Source of the DNA: Bacillota bacterium
GTDB lineage: Bacteria > Bacillota_A > Clostridia > Lachnospirales > Lachnospiraceae
Length of the DNA stretch: 7,473 nt
Direction of reading: 5' to 3'
Assembly: GCA_023443925.1 (NCBI GenBank)
Contig: JAEZSL010000058.1
Location: 1 to 7,473, forward strand
The notes beneath the pieces are model-generated. The model was not told the DNA's origin. It did not search any database and worked only from the letters and a program-made list of their open reading frames with translations. The position numbers were made by a program, and so were the translations under genes. Below, piece after piece: positions 5,479 to 7,473 of this stretch. Numbering within the stretch: position 1 is the stretch's first letter; the number at the start of each line of letters is the position of its first letter.

Positions 5479-6564
5479 ATGGTAGTACAATATAAATGTC
5501 CTAATTGCGGTGCCGACATGGTATTTGACAGTACCTCCGGTATGCTGCACTGTGACAGCTGCGGAAGAAATGACAGCATCGAAGCTTTCCGGGATAATAA
5601 ATCCGATACCGGGCAAAGCTCTAACCATTCCCGCGACGGCCAAACTGGTGATTCGTCTCACTTCCATACCTATGATGAAAATGAAACTTCGGAATATCAC
5701 TGCAATAATTGCGGTGCCGTGTTGATTACAGACAAAAATACGACTGCTACAACCTGCAGCTTCTGCGGTGCCGGGGTCGTTCTCTCAGACCGGTTAAGCG
5801 GCAGTCTTGCACCGGCTAAAGTAATTCCCTTTTCCATCAATAAACAGCAGGCCCAGGAGGCCTTTAAAAAATGGTGCAGGAAAGGTCTGCTTACTCCAAA
5901 AGGTTTTGTGACGGCTGACCGCATCAAAAGCATAACGGGTTTATATGTGCCTTTCTGGCTCTATGATTTAAACGGTCTGGGTGAGGCAAATGCAACCTGT
6001 ACCCGGGTAAGAACCTACCCCCAGGGAGACTACATTTATACCGAAACCAGTTATTTTCAGGTTTACCGACAGGTAAACCTAAATTACCTGAAAGTTCCGG
6101 CAGATGCTTCGGAGAAAATGAATGATGAATTAATGGATAAATTAGAGCCATACCAATATGGTGACCTTAAGAGTTTCAATATGCCTTATCTGGCCGGATA
6201 TCTTGCAGAAAAGTTTAATTATGATGACAAATCTTTATTTGCCAGGGTTCAGGAGAGGGTAAATAATTATGTAGACACTTATTTAAAGTCTACCATTCAC
6301 GGCTATACCACCACGGCTTATAACCATAAAAATATCAATGTCCGTGAACTTCATGCAGATTATGTACTTCTGCCGGTCTGGATGGTATGCTATGATTACA
6401 AACATTCGGAACATACCTTTGCCATGAACGGGCAGACCGGTAAAATCGTCGGTAAACCGCCCCTCAGCAAAGGTAAGATAGCCGCCTGGTTTGCAGGTGT
6501 CAGTGCCGGTGCTTTTGCTGTGATCAAGCTTATCGCTGTTCTGACGGGAGGTCCGATTCTATGA
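5479..6564 (+). CDS. ydjG: YdjG-like double zinc-ribbon membrane protein
   Basis: 361 residues. Two four-cysteine zinc ribbons are visible: C7, C10, C25, C28 and C75, C78, C93, C96, joined by a polar linker rich in S, N, D and H (about 38-70). A conserved globular part follows, with KVIPFSI (114-120), GLYVPFWLYDL (154-164) and HADYVLLPVWMVCY (292-305), then NGQTGKIVGKPP (317-328) and one C-terminal membrane helix (about 335-357). This order matches YdjG of Bacillus subtilis, encoded beside PspA, although automatic pipelines often name such proteins after helicase or TFIIB zinc ribbons. With YdjH it is thought to form a membrane unit that helps bring PspA to the membrane through YdjI. AGAGG (5466-5470) precedes the ATG by 8 bases. 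It overlaps the next gene by four bases (ATGA), implying translational coupling. Confidence 0.85.
   Translation: MVVQYKCPNCGADMVFDSTSGMLHCDSCGRNDSIEAFRDNKSDTGQSSNHSRDGQTGDSSHFHTYDENETSEYHCNNCGAVLITDKNTTATTCSFCGAGVVLSDRLSGSLAPAKVIPFSINKQQAQEAFKKWCRKGLLTPKGFVTADRIKSITGLYVPFWLYDLNGLGEANATCTRVRTYPQGDYIYTETSYFQVYRQVNLNYLKVPADASEKMNDELMDKLEPYQYGDLKSFNMPYLAGYLAEKFNYDDKSLFARVQERVNNYVDTYLKSTIHGYTTTAYNHKNINVRELHADYVLLPVWMVCYDYKHSEHTFAMNGQTGKIVGKPPLSKGKIAAWFAGVSAGAFAVIKLIAVLTGGPIL
6059..6080 (+). repeat. Strong 9-bp hairpin inside the ydjG-like coding sequence
   Basis: AGGTTTACC (6059-6067) and GGTAAACCT (6072-6080) pair perfectly around the tetraloop GACA. It lies in the codons for VYRQVN. It may be chance, or it may slow ribosomes or mark an RNA-processing site. 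Confidence 0.5.
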
Positions 6565-7460
6565 AAACAAATAGCGTGATTATTTCAGCGGTTTTTATCC
6601 TGCTGCTTACCTTGATTGTAACAGCAGGTTGTGCTTTTCTTAATCCAATAAATGCACAGGCAGCCCCGGGAGACCAGAAAGTATACGACAATTACGGACT
6701 TTTCAGTGAGGATGAAATTACTGATTTAGAGGATGTCTGTGCACAATATGGGGAAGACGGCAAGGTTGACATCGTTGTCGTTACGGATGATCTTAACGGT
6801 GCATCCACTCAAAAATATCTGGAAGACTTTTATGATGAATATGCCTTTGGCTACAATCAGGAATTTGGCGATGCAGCCATAATTCTTGTTAATATGTATG
6901 AGTCCGACCGTTCCGTAACAATCCAGGGTTACGGCAAGGCGGAGTATAATCTAAATAATGACCGGATCGAATATATCCTGGATGATGTGACGGAGCTTTT
7001 AAAGAATGGTGAATATTATAATGCCATGGAGGAATTCGCCAAACAGTCGGCATATTATATGAACGAATCCAAAGGTGTTAATACTGCTCCTGCCACAGGG
7101 GAAGCCGGTTCCGGCAATTATTACGGAGAATCCGGTTATTCCGGTCCCAGTGACTATTACGGAAAAAAAGAAGATAATATTTTCTATAATACCTTTTTTC
7201 AATTGGGGATTGCTGTTATAATAGGAGCAGTAACCGTTGGCATCATGGCGGCCGGCTCCGGCGGCAAGGTTACCGTTTCCAACCGGACGTACCTGGATGA
7301 AGGAAACTCCGGTGTTACCGCCTCCCGTGATGATTATATCAGAACTACCACAACCAGGGTGAAAAAGCCGGATAATAATAACGACGCCGGCAGAAGCAGC
7401 GGTGGCGGCGGTATCTCAAGCGGCGGCCATTCCCATAGCGGGGGCAGCCGGGGCTTTTAA
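6561..7460 (+). CDS. ydjH: YdjH-like TPM-domain membrane protein
   Basis: 299 residues. A signal peptide (1-34) has a hydrophobic core, VIISAVFILLLTLIV, and a signal peptidase I type site AQA-AP after residue 34; TAGC at 21-24 is only a poor lipobox. Residues 41-167 are a TPM (YgcG-type) domain: YDNYGLFSEDEITDLE, then IVVVTDDLNG, FGDAAIILVNM (102-112) and the GYGKAEYNL stretch (123-131). A linker rich in G, S and Y (173-203) leads to one membrane helix (about 211-231), then a polar tail ending in a glycine-, serine- and histidine-rich segment (279-299) as usual in this family. The TPM domain should lie outside the membrane and the tail in the cytoplasm. GGGAGGT (6546-6552) within the upstream gene is its ribosome binding site. 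The genetic context and domain order match YdjH of B. subtilis; the biochemical activity of the domain here is unknown. Confidence 0.85.
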   Translation: MKTNSVIISAVFILLLTLIVTAGCAFLNPINAQAAPGDQKVYDNYGLFSEDEITDLEDVCAQYGEDGKVDIVVVTDDLNGASTQKYLEDFYDEYAFGYNQEFGDAAIILVNMYESDRSVTIQGYGKAEYNLNNDRIEYILDDVTELLKNGEYYNAMEEFAKQSAYYMNESKGVNTAPATGEAGSGNYYGESGYSGPSDYYGKKEDNIFYNTFFQLGIAVIIGAVTVGIMAAGSGGKVTVSNRTYLDEGNSGVTASRDDYIRTTTTRVKKPDNNNDAGRSSGGGGISSGGHSHSGGSRGF

Positions 7461-7463
7461 TAA

Positions 7464-7473
7464 GCGGAGGAAG
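7464..7473 (+). promoter_or_regulatory. Ribosome binding site of a further operon gene beyond the right edge
   Basis: GCGGAGGAAG follows the ydjH-like stop by only a few bases and has the shape of a Shine-Dalgarno site. No terminator intervenes, so the operon continues. By analogy with Bacillus subtilis the next gene could encode a YdjI-like SPFH protein, but nothing of it is in the window. Confidence 0.65.

Overview
The window looks like chromosomal DNA from a low-GC Gram-positive bacterium, most likely a Clostridia member near the Lachnospiraceae. This rests on strong GGAGG-type ribosome binding sites, AT-rich intergenic DNA, sigma-A style promoters, and a PspA / double zinc-ribbon / TPM-domain gene set of the kind Bacillus subtilis carries as pspA-ydjG-ydjH-ydjI. 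No transposase, integrase, phage or CRISPR sequence was seen. The taxonomic call is an inference from composition and gene families.

Left part (1-774): no convincing gene. A strong minus-strand promoter (113-141) fires towards the left edge into a folded leader RNA whose gene lies outside the window. Its look recalls clostridial ribosomal-protein (S10-type) leaders, but that identity is unproven. The rest is AT-rich DNA with several clean inverted repeats (186-212, 265-291, 328-352, 675-720) and a 24-bp tandem repeat (500-561).

Middle part (775-4239): four genes, all on the minus strand. In transcription order they are a LacI-family regulator, a COG1092-type SAM-dependent methyltransferase, a MerR regulator with a GyrI-like ligand-binding domain, and a small TrmO/TsaA-type methyltransferase. 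The MerR gene ends in a hairpin terminator. The TrmO-like gene has its own promoter, with a 9-3-9 dyad inside a 19-bp spacer, the classic layout of a MerR-controlled promoter. The simplest reading is that the MerR protein senses a small molecule and switches on the TrmO-like gene.

Right part (4240-7473): a divergent 450-base intergenic region with a good plus-strand promoter is followed by pspA, a stem-loop that may act as a partial terminator, a ydjG-like gene with two zinc ribbons and one C-terminal membrane helix, and a ydjH-like gene with a signal peptide, TPM domain and membrane helix. The last two overlap by ATGA. The final bases carry another ribosome binding site, so the operon continues. 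By analogy with B. subtilis the next gene may be a ydjI-like SPFH protein. Together these genes are expected to form an envelope-stress module in which PspA oligomers are brought to the membrane.

No wholly new system could be shown. The points most worth a second look are the MerR-type switch in front of the TrmO-like gene, the psp-like operon with its internal hairpin, the edge leader RNA, and the repeat-rich gene-free block at the left.
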